DNA from: Clostridiales bacterium UBA7103
GTDB taxonomy: Bacteria > Bacillota > Clostridia > Oscillospirales > Oscillospiraceae
Reading direction: 5' to 3'
NCBI GenBank assembly: GCA_002493305.1
Contig: DKYJ01000032.1
Location: 14,936-78,935 of the forward strand
DNA length: 64,000 bases
This document shows positions 32,683 to 40,886 of this stretch, one piece after another; position 1 is the stretch's first letter, and every line of letters starts with the position of its first letter. The notes under the pieces were generated by a model that was not told the DNA's origin, searched no databases, and saw only the letters and a program-made list of their open reading frames with translations. A program made the translations under genes and the position numbers.

Positions 32683-33885
32683 ATGGAAAAATCATCAAAA
32701 CGAGCCACATTGTTAGGCATAATTGTCCTTATTTTTGCCAACTCCGCGGCTGGCGGCGCCGAATGGTGCTCTTCCGCGCTGGCGGACATTGCAAACACCT
32801 TCCCTACGGTGCCATATTGGGTCATCACTCTGGTCAATAATATACCGAATCTCTGCGCCGTGGTATTCACTGTCGTGGCCGGGGTGCTGGTGAACCGAAA
32901 AATCAGCCTGCGCAATATGCTTCTTATCGGTATCGGCTGCCATTTCCTCGGCGGGATCTTGCCCGCACTGGCGGGCAGCTCCAGCATGACGCTTATGTTT
33001 GCCGGGCGTTTTGCCTTTGGTATAGGCTACGGCCTTATGCAGGGCATCGGAGTCTCCATGAGCTTCAAGCTGGTTTCTGATCCCAAGCTGCGAGTCCATG
33101 CCATGGGCTGGGCGGTCGCCGCGCAGTACGCCATGAACATGGTGGCGCAGGTCGTTGTCGGCAAGCTTGTCGCCATCCAGTGGAACTATGCTTTCTTCAT
33201 CTACGCGTGGAGCTTTATTCCGTTTCTGGTCGTGCTCTTCCTCTGCCCGCGCTTCAAGCTTGACGCCGATGACAACGGCGCACTCGGCGCCGCAGTCTCT
33301 GCGGGCAAAAAGTCCATCATCAGCAGCATCAAGGCGCTGCCCGGCTCTGTATGGGTCATCACCGTCATGGTCGCGGTCTATATGCTCTGTTACTATCCCA
33401 TGTTCCTGTTGATTGCCCAGATCGTTGTGGGCAGGGGCTTCGGTGAGGCTGTCGATGTGGGCTATGCCATGGTGTTTTACAGCGTGGCTACCATCGTTGG
33501 CGGCGTCGTGTTCGGCAGTGTGGAGAAGGTCTGCAAGGATAAGACTCTGTGCATTTTCCTCTGCGGCGTGGCGGCGAGCCTTGTCGGGCTTTACTTTGCC
33601 TCCAGTTTCACGGCGGTGTGCGCATGGCTTGTGGTCAGCGGCATTGCCTCCACCGGCATTATCCCCGCCTGCATCAACACCTATAATAATCAGATCCCGG
33701 AGTCAGAGTCCTTCCTCGCCACCGGTATCACGGAGTCCGGTATCAACATTGGCGCCTTCCTCGGTACTCCCTTCATCGCCATCGTGGAGAGCTGCGGCAT
33801 CAGCGTTGCCAGCACTCTGCTCATATCTCCGGTCATTCTCGTGATAATGGGCTTTGTATCTATCAAGATCTGCAGGAAAACCTGA
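32683..33885 (+). CDS. MFS transporter (second)
   Basis: A 400-residue carrier of the same subfamily as the preceding one: LADIANTFPTVPYWVITLVNNIPNL, then VNRKISLRNMLLIGIGCHFLGG and about 12 membrane segments. Its spacing of about 115 bp with a hairpin suggests either reduced expression from the operon promoter or its own promoter. Two related carriers could handle substrate and product separately, for example an exchange system; no sequence feature proves this. It ends at a clear terminator. Confidence 0.87.
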   Translation: MEKSSKRATLLGIIVLIFANSAAGGAEWCSSALADIANTFPTVPYWVITLVNNIPNLCAVVFTVVAGVLVNRKISLRNMLLIGIGCHFLGGILPALAGSSSMTLMFAGRFAFGIGYGLMQGIGVSMSFKLVSDPKLRVHAMGWAVAAQYAMNMVAQVVVGKLVAIQWNYAFFIYAWSFIPFLVVLFLCPRFKLDADDNGALGAAVSAGKKSIISSIKALPGSVWVITVMVAVYMLCYYPMFLLIAQIVVGRGFGEAVDVGYAMVFYSVATIVGGVVFGSVEKVCKDKTLCIFLCGVAASLVGLYFASSFTAVCAWLVVSGIASTGIIPACINTYNNQIPESESFLATGITESGINIGAFLGTPFIAIVESCGISVASTLLISPVILVIMGFVSIKICRKT

Positions 33886-33902
33886 ATTCCGTAATACGCG
33901 TG

Positions 33903-33937
33903 CAGCCGGTCAGAAGCTCTGACCGGCTGTTTGTTTT
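33903..33937 (+). terminator. Terminator of the reductase-MFS operon
   Basis: CAGCCGGTCAGA (33903-33914), a 3-base loop and TCTGACCGGCTG (33918-33929), followed by TTTGTTTT. Confidence 0.85.
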
Positions 33938-33950
33938 AAGGAGAGATAGT

Positions 33951-34826
33951 ATGTATTTGATAAGCGCGCTTTTCACCGGCGTTTTGATCACCATAATGGT
34001 GACATTAAATGGTAAGCTCAGCGATGGCAGCGGGATATACTCCGCCACGGTGGTCATTTATATAGTGTCGGTGGTATTCTCCGGGCTTATCCTGCTGCTC
34101 AGGCGAATGCCCGTCCGGCCAAAGAAAAAGCTACCCGTCTGGATGTACAGCGCGGGACTCATCAGCGTGTTTTCGACAGTATTCACAAACTTTGCCTTCG
34201 GCAAAATAAGCGTTGTGGCGATCACCGCGCTTGCGCTGCTTGCGCAGACGGCGACCTCCTTTGTCATAGATACTCTCGGGCTTTTGGGAGCGGAAAAACG
34301 CCGCGCCGGTAAAGCGTCAGTGCTGTGCCTGCTGGTGTCGGTGCTGGGCTGCGCCGTGATGCTTTCAGACGCGGGAGGATTGCAGGTTCTGGCGATGCTG
34401 CTTGCCTTTGCCTCCGGTATCACACTGGTGACCTCACGCATGATAAACGCAGATCTTGCAAGATCCACCGGCGCGGTCAGCGGCGCTTTCATCAATCATG
34501 CTGTTGGCCTGCCCGCGGCGGTTCTGGCGTTGCTTCTGCTCGGCCGCGGCGAGGCGGGGCTTACGGCCGGTATCGGAGCTCTTCCGTGGTGGGCGTATAT
34601 GGGCGGTGTGCTCGGTATCATCATCGTCGTACTGACAAACTGGTTCGTGCCGAAAATCTCCGCGCTCAATGGCTCTCTGCTGCTCTTTGTGGGGCAGCTT
34701 GCTTCCAGTGTGCTAATTGACACCGCCTGTGGCTTTGAAAACCCACCCCGGCTCATTATCGGCGGCGCGGTCATTGCCCTCGGCGTTGCCACAGGGACGA
34801 TACTCGACGGAAAAAACAGAAAATAG
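33951..34826 (+). CDS. DMT-family transporter with duplicated DUF606 (YdcZ-like)
   Basis: A 291-residue membrane protein with ten hydrophobic segments in two similar halves: MYLISALFTGVLITIMVTLNGKLS and, after about 145 residues, the second half with PWWAYMGGVLGIIIVVLTNWFVPKISALNGSLLL. Each half resembles the YdcZ/DUF606 family of small exporters. The substrate is unknown. ATG 33951 follows AAGGAG; the open frame extends upstream only through the terminator. Confidence 0.82.
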   Translation: MYLISALFTGVLITIMVTLNGKLSDGSGIYSATVVIYIVSVVFSGLILLLRRMPVRPKKKLPVWMYSAGLISVFSTVFTNFAFGKISVVAITALALLAQTATSFVIDTLGLLGAEKRRAGKASVLCLLVSVLGCAVMLSDAGGLQVLAMLLAFASGITLVTSRMINADLARSTGAVSGAFINHAVGLPAAVLALLLLGRGEAGLTAGIGALPWWAYMGGVLGIIIVVLTNWFVPKISALNGSLLLFVGQLASSVLIDTACGFENPPRLIIGGAVIALGVATGTILDGKNRK

Positions 34827-34844
34827 TAAAGGCAGCGATGAAAA

Positions 34845-34874
34845 ACCCCCGGTTTGATAAATCAAACCGGGGGT
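34845..34874. terminator. Terminator between convergent genes
   Basis: ACCCCCGGTTTGAT (34845-34858) pairs perfectly with 34861-34874. AAAAA precedes it and TAGGTTTTC follows, so it can serve both strands. Confidence 0.75.
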
Positions 34875-34885
34875 AGGTTTTCGTC

Positions 34886-35578
34886 TCAAGCCTCAGCCTC
34901 AGAGGTGCGGCGAAGCTTCGGCAGGTAGAATTTCTTCCCGAATACCAGCGCCTCAGCCAGCAGGCACACCGGCAGGGCCGCCAGCACATCTATGGCGGAG
35001 TGCTGCTTTACAAAACAGACCGCGAGACAGACCATTATAACAAAGACGGTCAGCGCCGCCTTCCAGCCGGCGGCGAGGCGCTTATCCTTCAGCGCGGCCG
35101 AGAGTATGCCCACGGAATAGGCAACGTGCAGCGAGGGGCAGACCCCCGTGGGAGTGTCAAAGGAGTAGATAATGCCCATGAGCCAGGTCAGCACATTTTC
35201 CCTGGGGAAGCTCTCGGGCCTGAGCTGCTGCACGCTGGGCCAGACTATGTAACAGAGCATGGCTACTGCCTGAGTTATCATGATGTAGATCTGCACATTG
35301 CGGAAGTTTTCCACATCGAAAAACAGGGTGTACGCAAGACTCCCGAATACCAGCAGGTACCAGCCTACATAGAAGATAACGAAAAACTCGTTGAAAGGTA
35401 TCATATCGTCCAGCGCACAGTGCACAACATGGCAGCGCTCGAGGGGGATCAGGTTCTCGGTGATAAAATACAGCGCGAAATAGCCGATCCAGCCGGCCAG
35501 CAGCTTGATATGTGAAAAGCGCGGTTCATTCAGCCGCCGCAGGGAAAAGCCGCTGTAATCAACCAAGGCTTTCTTCAT
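34886..35578 (-). CDS. PAP2-family membrane phosphatase-like protein
   Basis: A 230-residue protein with about six hydrophobic segments. The C-terminal PAP2 motifs are CPSLHVAYSVGI and VKQHSAIDVLAALP, giving the catalytic His pair. The first motif (KxxxxxxRP) is not clear, only QQLRPESFPRE, as in inositolphosphotransferase-like PAP2 proteins. It likely dephosphorylates or transfers a lipid phosphate. ATG 35578 has GGAGGT upstream, inside the end of the acyltransferase gene (20-bp overlap). Confidence 0.82.
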   Translation of the reverse strand: MKKALVDYSGFSLRRLNEPRFSHIKLLAGWIGYFALYFITENLIPLERCHVVHCALDDMIPFNEFFVIFYVGWYLLVFGSLAYTLFFDVENFRNVQIYIMITQAVAMLCYIVWPSVQQLRPESFPRENVLTWLMGIIYSFDTPTGVCPSLHVAYSVGILSAALKDKRLAAGWKAALTVFVIMVCLAVCFVKQHSAIDVLAALPVCLLAEALVFGKKFYLPKLRRTSEAEA

Positions 35579-36335
35579 GGCAATAGACCTCCAGAGGGAT
35601 ATTTTTTGGATAGAGCTTTTTGGATATGTTGGGGTAGGGCACGACCGTGTGCTCCGGCTGAGCGACGGCGATAGCGGTGATGCCGTCCATAAGCTCATTG
35701 CAGATCCTCCGCCGCTCCTCGGCGATGGGCGCATCGGCATTGAAGCGGATGGGCTTGCCGTAGAATATGGTGGCCAGTCGGGGCGCGAGGTACATGGGCA
35801 CAAAGCTCAGCTCCACGCCGGTTTTCTTATGATAAAGCCGCGCCAGATCCACAAACTTCTCCTGAAACTCATGGACAATGTTATTGTGCTCTGTGTAACA
35901 TTCGGGGAAAATCACAAGGCTGCTGCCAGCATCAAGCCTTTCCATGGACAGGCGGAAGGTGGTGCGCAGCCGGGAATCGTGAAAGACGGGTATAGTGTGC
36001 GCGTTATTAAAAATCAGCAGTGACAGCGGCACGATGAGATGGCTCAGCAGCTTATAAAACCAGCGCACAGCCTTTGGCTTGTTCGACCAGAAGTCCTTAT
36101 ATGCGTAGGCTGCCACCTCGTCCCGGCACATCATCTCCCCGGTGCACCATATATCGTGCTTTATAGGGGTGTACAGCTCCGAGGCGATCGGCCCGTACAT
36201 CTGGCTGTGGTTGCCGACTATAACGCAGGCCTCACCGGGAAGGTTCTCCGCGCCCACCACCTTGAACTTCGGCGCGAACAGCCAAACCAACCAGCGCACT
36301 ATTTTGAACAGAAAGCTCGTCTTTTTCTCATCCAT
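35559..36335 (-). CDS. PlsC-like lysophospholipid acyltransferase
   Basis: A 258-residue protein of the 1-acyl-glycerol-3-phosphate acyltransferase family. The N-terminus has VVGAENLPGEACVIVGNHSQMYGP, SLVIFPECYTEHN stands for the FPEG region and LSFVPMYLAPR for the third block. The catalytic HxxxxD is altered to HSQMYG, lacking the Asp, so the acyltransferase activity is open to doubt. It is probably co-expressed with the PAP2 gene, which suggests a lipid-modifying pair. Confidence 0.8.
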   Translation of the reverse strand: MDEKKTSFLFKIVRWLVWLFAPKFKVVGAENLPGEACVIVGNHSQMYGPIASELYTPIKHDIWCTGEMMCRDEVAAYAYKDFWSNKPKAVRWFYKLLSHLIVPLSLLIFNNAHTIPVFHDSRLRTTFRLSMERLDAGSSLVIFPECYTEHNNIVHEFQEKFVDLARLYHKKTGVELSFVPMYLAPRLATIFYGKPIRFNADAPIAEERRRICNELMDGITAIAVAQPEHTVVPYPNISKKLYPKNIPLEVYCHEESLG

Positions 36336-36359
36336 TTCGGTTCCTCATCCAATCGGAGC

Positions 36360-36686
36360 TCAGGCGGGCTGATAGACCCGCGCGAAATTTATCAGCGCGT
36401 CCACCACCGGCAAAAAGGCGCTGCCCTTGTCGGTGAGGGAATACTCCACCTTGGGCGGAACCTCCCGGTAGACCTCCCGGTGGACAAGGCCGAACTCCTC
36501 GAGCGTCCGTAGCTCGCGGGTAAGCTTTGCCTGGGTGACCATAGGCAGCTTTCGGCTCAGTTCTCCAAAGCGCAGTGTGCCCGTGCTGAGAAAATAGACG
36601 ATTATCACCGTCCACTTGCCGCGGATAACCGGCTGTATGCCCGCAAAGGGGCAGTCCAAAAGACCCTCAAGCCGTTCTACTTTCAT
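36360..36686 (-). CDS. HxlR-family transcriptional regulator
   Basis: A 108-residue winged-helix protein. It shows the family Cys in LLDCPFAGIQPVIRGKWTVIIVYFL, FGELSRKLPMVTQAKLTRELRTLEEFGLVHR and the wing VPPKVEYSLTDKGSAFLPVV. HxlR proteins often respond to electrophiles or redox state through the N-terminal Cys. ATG 36686 follows GGAGG. It precedes the acyltransferase and PAP2 genes in the same direction and may control them. Confidence 0.9.
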   Translation of the reverse strand: MKVERLEGLLDCPFAGIQPVIRGKWTVIIVYFLSTGTLRFGELSRKLPMVTQAKLTRELRTLEEFGLVHREVYREVPPKVEYSLTDKGSAFLPVVDALINFARVYQPA

Positions 36687-36715
36687 GCCACGCCTCCATA
36701 CTATCAAAAATAGAA

Positions 36716-36733
36716 GTACATATAAAAATGTAC
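36716..36733. promoter_or_regulatory. GTACAT-N6-ATGTAC palindrome, candidate HxlR operator
   Basis: A perfect 6-6-6 palindrome 30 bases before the HxlR start, next to a minus-strand TATACT. GTAC half-sites are typical of HxlR-family operators, so autoregulation is likely. Confidence 0.6.
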
Positions 36734-36976
36734 AGTATAAATAAAATCAGCATTGAGTATGATACCACGAAGCAAAAATTTTTCAAGGCCATAAACGGGA
36801 GACAATTGTCAATTTTTTATGAACTTCGTGAATGGTTCAACATACAGGACAGGGGATGATAAAAGCGGCTGCCCTTCATCTGCCGCCGGCAGCGGGTGTC
36901 CGCTTTTCCCAACGAGCAACGCTCGTCGGCCTCATAACCCTCAGGAGTTGACCGCAAATGCTCCTCCATCCGCGCA

Positions 36977-37014
36977 AAAAATTAAAGCACCGCTTTTGCG
37001 GTGCTTTAATTTTC
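36977..37014. terminator. Orphan bidirectional terminator
   Basis: AAAATTAAAGCACCGC, loop TTTT and the exact complement ending ATTTT. No gene lies in the 290 bases upstream. Confidence 0.8.
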
Positions 37015-37185
37015 AGTGGCTCGTAGCACCAAAAAAGATATCACGGGTTTTTCAGGAAAATCCACCTGTGACAAGGCTTTTTCGGACTTTTTAATATTCT
37101 TTTGGCCTTCGTCCTTTGTGGTCGGAGGCATTTCTTGTCTTTTCAATTGCGAACCGAAAAAGATACCTGTTCAAATCGATGTTTT

Positions 37186-37235
37186 TCCCATTTTCAAAAC
37201 CGGAGTTACCGGGTTCAAAAGTGGGAACCTATTCA
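37186..37235. repeat. Left copy of the 50-bp direct repeat flanking the ietAS island
   Basis: 46 of 50 bases match 42042-42091 in the same orientation. The central CCGGAGTTACCGGG is identical. Each copy can fold into an imperfect hairpin. Confidence 0.85.
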
Positions 37236-37251
37236 ATTTTGCCCCAAAATA

Positions 37252-37283
37252 TTGACTTTTGTCCCAATATGATTTAATATAAT
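37252..37283 (+). promoter_or_regulatory. Probable ietAS promoter
   Basis: TTGACT (37252-37257) with TAATAT (37275-37280) at 17 bases, or TATAAT (37278-37283) at 20. Confidence 0.55.
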
Positions 37284-37299
37284 ATTGAGGTGATAATCT

Positions 37300-38337
37300 G
37301 TGAAAAAGCAAAGCTTAATTAACCTTGTGAAATATCATGTTGAAAAGAATGATGAAGCCTTTGCTATTGAAGTAGCTGAGATAGCAAAGGAATTTGATGT
37401 AGCTGGAGATTCTGCTGCTGCACAATATCTTATGGAATTAATCTCAAATGCAAATTTCTATGTGCCCCAGTCAAATTATCGGAATCTTCGTTTTCTCAGA
37501 AAAATTGAATACTCCTCTAAACCATTATTATTACCCACAATTATTGAGGAAGAGGTAATCGGAATTACAAAGGCAATAAACAACATGACAGGCATATCGA
37601 AATTTCTGTTTTTTGGGGCTCCTGGTAGCGGTAAAACAGAATCAGCGTGTCAAATTGGCAGATTGCTAAACAGAGATATCTTATCTGTCTCTTTTGAAAA
37701 ACTTGTTGATAGCAGACTTGGTGAAACTGCAAAAAATGTTTCCACACTTTTTGACGAAATTAATCACTTAACCTATAGCAAGGTGATTGTGCTTTTCGAT
37801 GAAATTGATGCTCTCATTTTAGACAGAATTAACAGTAATGATCTGCGAGAAATGGGGCGTGTGACCTCGGTTTTTTTAAAAGAGCTAGATAGACTTAACG
37901 AAAAGGTGCCACTTATTGCAACAACCAATCTGATGGATAATTTCGACAAAGCTATTATTAGAAGATTTGATGCAATTGTTTCATTTAACCGCTATTCAAG
38001 AGAAGATCTTATTGAAATTGCCGATTCCCTATTATCAATTAGTTTAAAACGTGCAACTAACTCTAAGCAAGATGTCAGACTTTTTAATAAGATATTGCGG
38101 AATCTGGAAGAGATTCCATTTCCCGGAGATTTGAAACAAGTGATTAAAACAGCTATTGCATTCAGTGATGAGTCTAATGAATACGATTACTTGCGTAGAA
38201 TTTACCTCGCCTTAAATGGTAACCAAGCTAGCATTGATATTCAGAAACTTAGCAATGAAGGATTTACAACAAGAGAAATTGAAATTCTTTCAAGAGTTCC
38301 TAAGAGCAGTGTTTCTAGAAAGTTGAGGGAAAACTAA
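37300..38337 (+). CDS. ietA: IetA-like AAA-ATPase of an IetAS-type system
   Basis: A 345-residue AAA ATPase. Walker A GAPGSGKTES (Lys112), Walker B VIVLFDEIDAL (Asp167-Glu168), sensor-1 PLIATTNL and Arg finger region AIIRRFD. The N-terminal 90 residues are a helical adaptor region; the C-terminus ends in an HTH-like TTREIEILSRVPKSSVSRKL. In IetAS of Agrobacterium pTiC58 the ATPase is the protective partner of the protease and the pair stabilises the plasmid; IetAS pairs also act against phage. Start GTG 37300 with GAGGTG upstream. Strongly A+T-rich compared with neighbours, hence acquired. Confidence 0.85.
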   Translation: MKKQSLINLVKYHVEKNDEAFAIEVAEIAKEFDVAGDSAAAQYLMELISNANFYVPQSNYRNLRFLRKIEYSSKPLLLPTIIEEEVIGITKAINNMTGISKFLFFGAPGSGKTESACQIGRLLNRDILSVSFEKLVDSRLGETAKNVSTLFDEINHLTYSKVIVLFDEIDALILDRINSNDLREMGRVTSVFLKELDRLNEKVPLIATTNLMDNFDKAIIRRFDAIVSFNRYSREDLIEIADSLLSISLKRATNSKQDVRLFNKILRNLEEIPFPGDLKQVIKTAIAFSDESNEYDYLRRIYLALNGNQASIDIQKLSNEGFTTREIEILSRVPKSSVSRKLREN

Positions 38338-40590
38338 ATGAATCCTCTTTTACAAGTCAAGCTTCGTTTTTCCAATGAGGGAAACAATCAAAGACCAACT
38401 GCAAGAAATTTGAGGACACATGCAGAGACATCTGTGGAAAAAATATGCAGTCTAATTGAGTCACTTAAAGCAGTTAGACGATATTATTCAGATGTTCCTA
38501 AGATTCTCGAAAACATGCTTATCGATGTCAACTATAATGATATTATTGCCAAATCAAACAGAATTCATGACATATTGAAGCCTTCCGGAAAGTCAACGAA
38601 CGACATCGTTGTTGGGGCGCGGTTCTCCGGGGCTGATGAAGGCAAGGAAAATCATATAATAACCTACTATGTTGACTCTGCCACAGCAGAACGAACGATA
38701 TCAGAATTGGAAGTTGTAAAGGCTTTTCTTCGCGAGAAATTAGACGGAAAAGCAACTCCCCAAAACTTCAATGAGCCAGGTGCAAATATCAATTATAGTG
38801 GTTACGAGCTCTCTAAAAACAAAATCAGGAATATTATTGTTGATTGCTCAGTAGTTGATTCTTTTTCAGTACCAGCGGTCACATCCACATCTGATCAGGA
38901 ATCATTTTTAGTTACATTTTTTAAGACTGAACTTCCTGTGACGAGTATTCTTGAAAAACTTGACATCGATAATATTCATTATCGGTATTCATTCTATGGA
39001 GATGACACTCTTTCAATCCCGAACGATTTGTACCAGATTTTGAGTACTCAAATTCCATATCTTATTTCAATGGTTTCCACAGACTTATCTAAAATAACAT
39101 TGGGAGAAATTAGTGAAAAGCAGGAACTTTCCCACATCGAGATTCCAAATCCCGAAAATGAACCAATTATTGGCGTCATAGATACGCTGTTTGATGAAAA
39201 CGTATACTTTAGTAGGTGGGTGGAAAATGTAGATTACCTTGACGAAATTGAGCGACTCGCAGCGCGCAGTGATCCGAGAGAACACGGAACAGAAGTAACA
39301 TCAATTATTGTTGATGGCCCACGGCTTAATCCTTGGCTGGATGATCACTGCGGAAGATTTAGAGTCAAGCACTTCGGCGTGTGTACAGAAAAAATATCTA
39401 TTCCCAGACTTGTTCGCAAAATCAAAGAGATTGTTATAAACAATCCTAACATACATGTTTGGAATCTGTCTCTTGGGACAGAAGATGAAGTATCAAAAAA
39501 CTTTATATCATATGATGCTGCAGTTCTTGATGAGTTGCAATCTCAGCGTAATGTTATCTTTGTAATTTCTGGAACAAACGACAACCGTTCTGAGAAAAAC
39601 GGAATTTTAAAGGTAGGATCACCCGCAGATTCTTTAAATGCAATTGTTGTTAATTCTGTAAAACGAAACGAAACACCGGCATCATATTCCCGTAAGGGTA
39701 ATGTACTATCGTTTTTCAACAAGCCCGATGTTTCCTATTATGGCGGGGATTATGATGATAGAATAATTGCCTATTCTCCCCTCAGCGGTGAAGAACCTGT
39801 ATATGGAACTTCTTTTGCTGCTCCATGGATTAGTAGAAAACTGTGTTATTTAATTGATATCATGGGATTTCCCAGAGAAATAGCGAAAGCGCTTGTAATT
39901 GATTCAGCAGCAAGTTGGGACTATAAGCGCTCAACATATAAGAATAAAGAAATCGTTGGTTATGGAATCGTGCCTATAGACATTGGTGAAATCCTCTCTT
40001 CGAATAACGATGAAATCAAATTCATGGTGCATGGAACATCCGAATCATATAAAACTACAAATTACGCAATACCCGTCCCACGAGATGAGGATGGAAAATA
40101 CCCTTATGTCGCAAGAGCTACCTTATGTTACTTTCCTATGTGTACAAGATCTCAAGGCGTTGATTATACCAACCGGGAACTGTCCCTGAAATTTGGTCGT
40201 ATAAATGCCAAGGGCGTTATTGATGATATTAACGACAACACCCAGGATGAGATTGGTGCACATGTCGATGAAAGGGCTTCCCGCAGAGAATTTAGGAAAT
40301 GGGAAAATACGAAGTTTATTTCACGTGTCGTAAGGAACAACAAACCTTTAAAAGCATATGATGAAAGATTATGGGGTATTGCAATTACGTCTAAAGAAAG
40401 GCTGACCACCCGTACAGAAAGAAACTTAAATTTTGGCGCGGTAATAACCCTCAGGGAAGTTAATGGGGTTAACCGGATTAACGATTTTGTTCGAGCCTGT
40501 AATCTTAGAGGCTGGATTGTAAATGAAATCAATGTTCAAGCTCAGCTTAACCTATACAATGCGAACCAAGAAGAGCTGAATTTTGAATGA
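38338..40590 (+). CDS. ietS: IetS-like subtilisin-family serine protease
   Basis: A 750-residue S8 peptidase without a signal peptide, so it should act in the cytoplasm. Residues 1-270 are an extra N-terminal region. The catalytic triad is complete: Asp282 in IIGVIDTLFD, His316 in REHGTEVTS and Ser492 in YGTSFAAPWIS, with oxyanion Asn414 in ISGTNDN. The last 230 residues form a further domain. Its ATG follows the ietA stop with no gap, so the two are coupled. In this family the protease is the toxic or effector part, held in check or activated by the ATPase. A+T-rich like ietA. Confidence 0.87.
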   Translation: MNPLLQVKLRFSNEGNNQRPTARNLRTHAETSVEKICSLIESLKAVRRYYSDVPKILENMLIDVNYNDIIAKSNRIHDILKPSGKSTNDIVVGARFSGADEGKENHIITYYVDSATAERTISELEVVKAFLREKLDGKATPQNFNEPGANINYSGYELSKNKIRNIIVDCSVVDSFSVPAVTSTSDQESFLVTFFKTELPVTSILEKLDIDNIHYRYSFYGDDTLSIPNDLYQILSTQIPYLISMVSTDLSKITLGEISEKQELSHIEIPNPENEPIIGVIDTLFDENVYFSRWVENVDYLDEIERLAARSDPREHGTEVTSIIVDGPRLNPWLDDHCGRFRVKHFGVCTEKISIPRLVRKIKEIVINNPNIHVWNLSLGTEDEVSKNFISYDAAVLDELQSQRNVIFVISGTNDNRSEKNGILKVGSPADSLNAIVVNSVKRNETPASYSRKGNVLSFFNKPDVSYYGGDYDDRIIAYSPLSGEEPVYGTSFAAPWISRKLCYLIDIMGFPREIAKALVIDSAASWDYKRSTYKNKEIVGYGIVPIDIGEILSSNNDEIKFMVHGTSESYKTTNYAIPVPRDEDGKYPYVARATLCYFPMCTRSQGVDYTNRELSLKFGRINAKGVIDDINDNTQDEIGAHVDERASRREFRKWENTKFISRVVRNNKPLKAYDERLWGIAITSKERLTTRTERNLNFGAVITLREVNGVNRINDFVRACNLRGWIVNEINVQAQLNLYNANQEELNFE

Positions 40591-40593
40591 GTG

Positions 40594-40632
40594 AGTACTG
40601 CTTTTCGATTAATTTGTTCGAAAAGCAGTACT
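40594..40632 (+). terminator. Hairpin terminator after ietS
   Basis: AGTACTGCTTTTCGA (40594-40608) pairs perfectly with 40618-40632. The T run is weak. Confidence 0.65.
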
Positions 40633-40665
40633 TGCCATATATTGAGGGCTTTTCAATTTACATGA

Positions 40666-40794
40666 GCCGAGATATGCAAAATTCTCCCGGATGTAAGCCC
40701 GACTACCGTTGAAGCTGTACTCGGCGCTATGGTAAAGAGCGGCACAATAAAACGAATTGGTTCATCGAGGGCAGCGCGATATATTAAGGCGTAG
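40666..40794 (+). pseudogene. Fragment resembling the C-terminus of a Fic-family protein
   Basis: One frame reads AEICKILPDVSPTTVEAVLG followed by AMVKSGTIKRIGSSRAARYI and KA before a stop. This looks like the winged-helix tail found at the C-terminus of many Fic-domain proteins. The frame is closed upstream by TGA and there is no start codon or RBS, so it is a remnant. It lies between ietS and the insertion sequence and suggests that a Fic gene once stood here or came with the island. The family assignment is by pattern only. Confidence 0.45.
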
Positions 40795-40850
40795 AACAAG
40801 ACGAGTTGTTACACGACATTATGGTGAGTATTTTCTTTCTTGCTATAATA

Positions 40851-40869
40851 AGTACAGCCTTATTATAGC
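40851..40869 (+). promoter_or_regulatory. Promoter-like palindrome upstream of the IS transposase
   Basis: GCTATAATAAG (from 40852) and CTTATTATAGC (to 40869) form a hairpin containing a TATAAT box, 18-35 bases before the transposase ATG. It could fold in transcripts entering from outside and limit transposase synthesis. Confidence 0.45.
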
Positions 40870-40886
40870 AGAGGAGTTGAATCATC

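Larger units (their letters stand above)
36687..37299. other. Gap between the HxlR gene and the ietA gene, edge of the A+T-rich island
   Basis: No supported gene. It holds the HxlR promoter and operator, a terminator (36977-37014) with no gene visibly ending at it, 150 bp of A+T-rich sequence, the left copy of the 50-bp direct repeat (37186-37235) and the ietA promoter. The orphan terminator suggests a gene was lost or replaced here. Confidence 0.6.

Noticed and set aside
36819..37094. 91-codon plus-strand frame before the ietA gene
   Set aside because: It runs straight through the orphan terminator at 36977-37014, has no RBS and no recognisable sequence.
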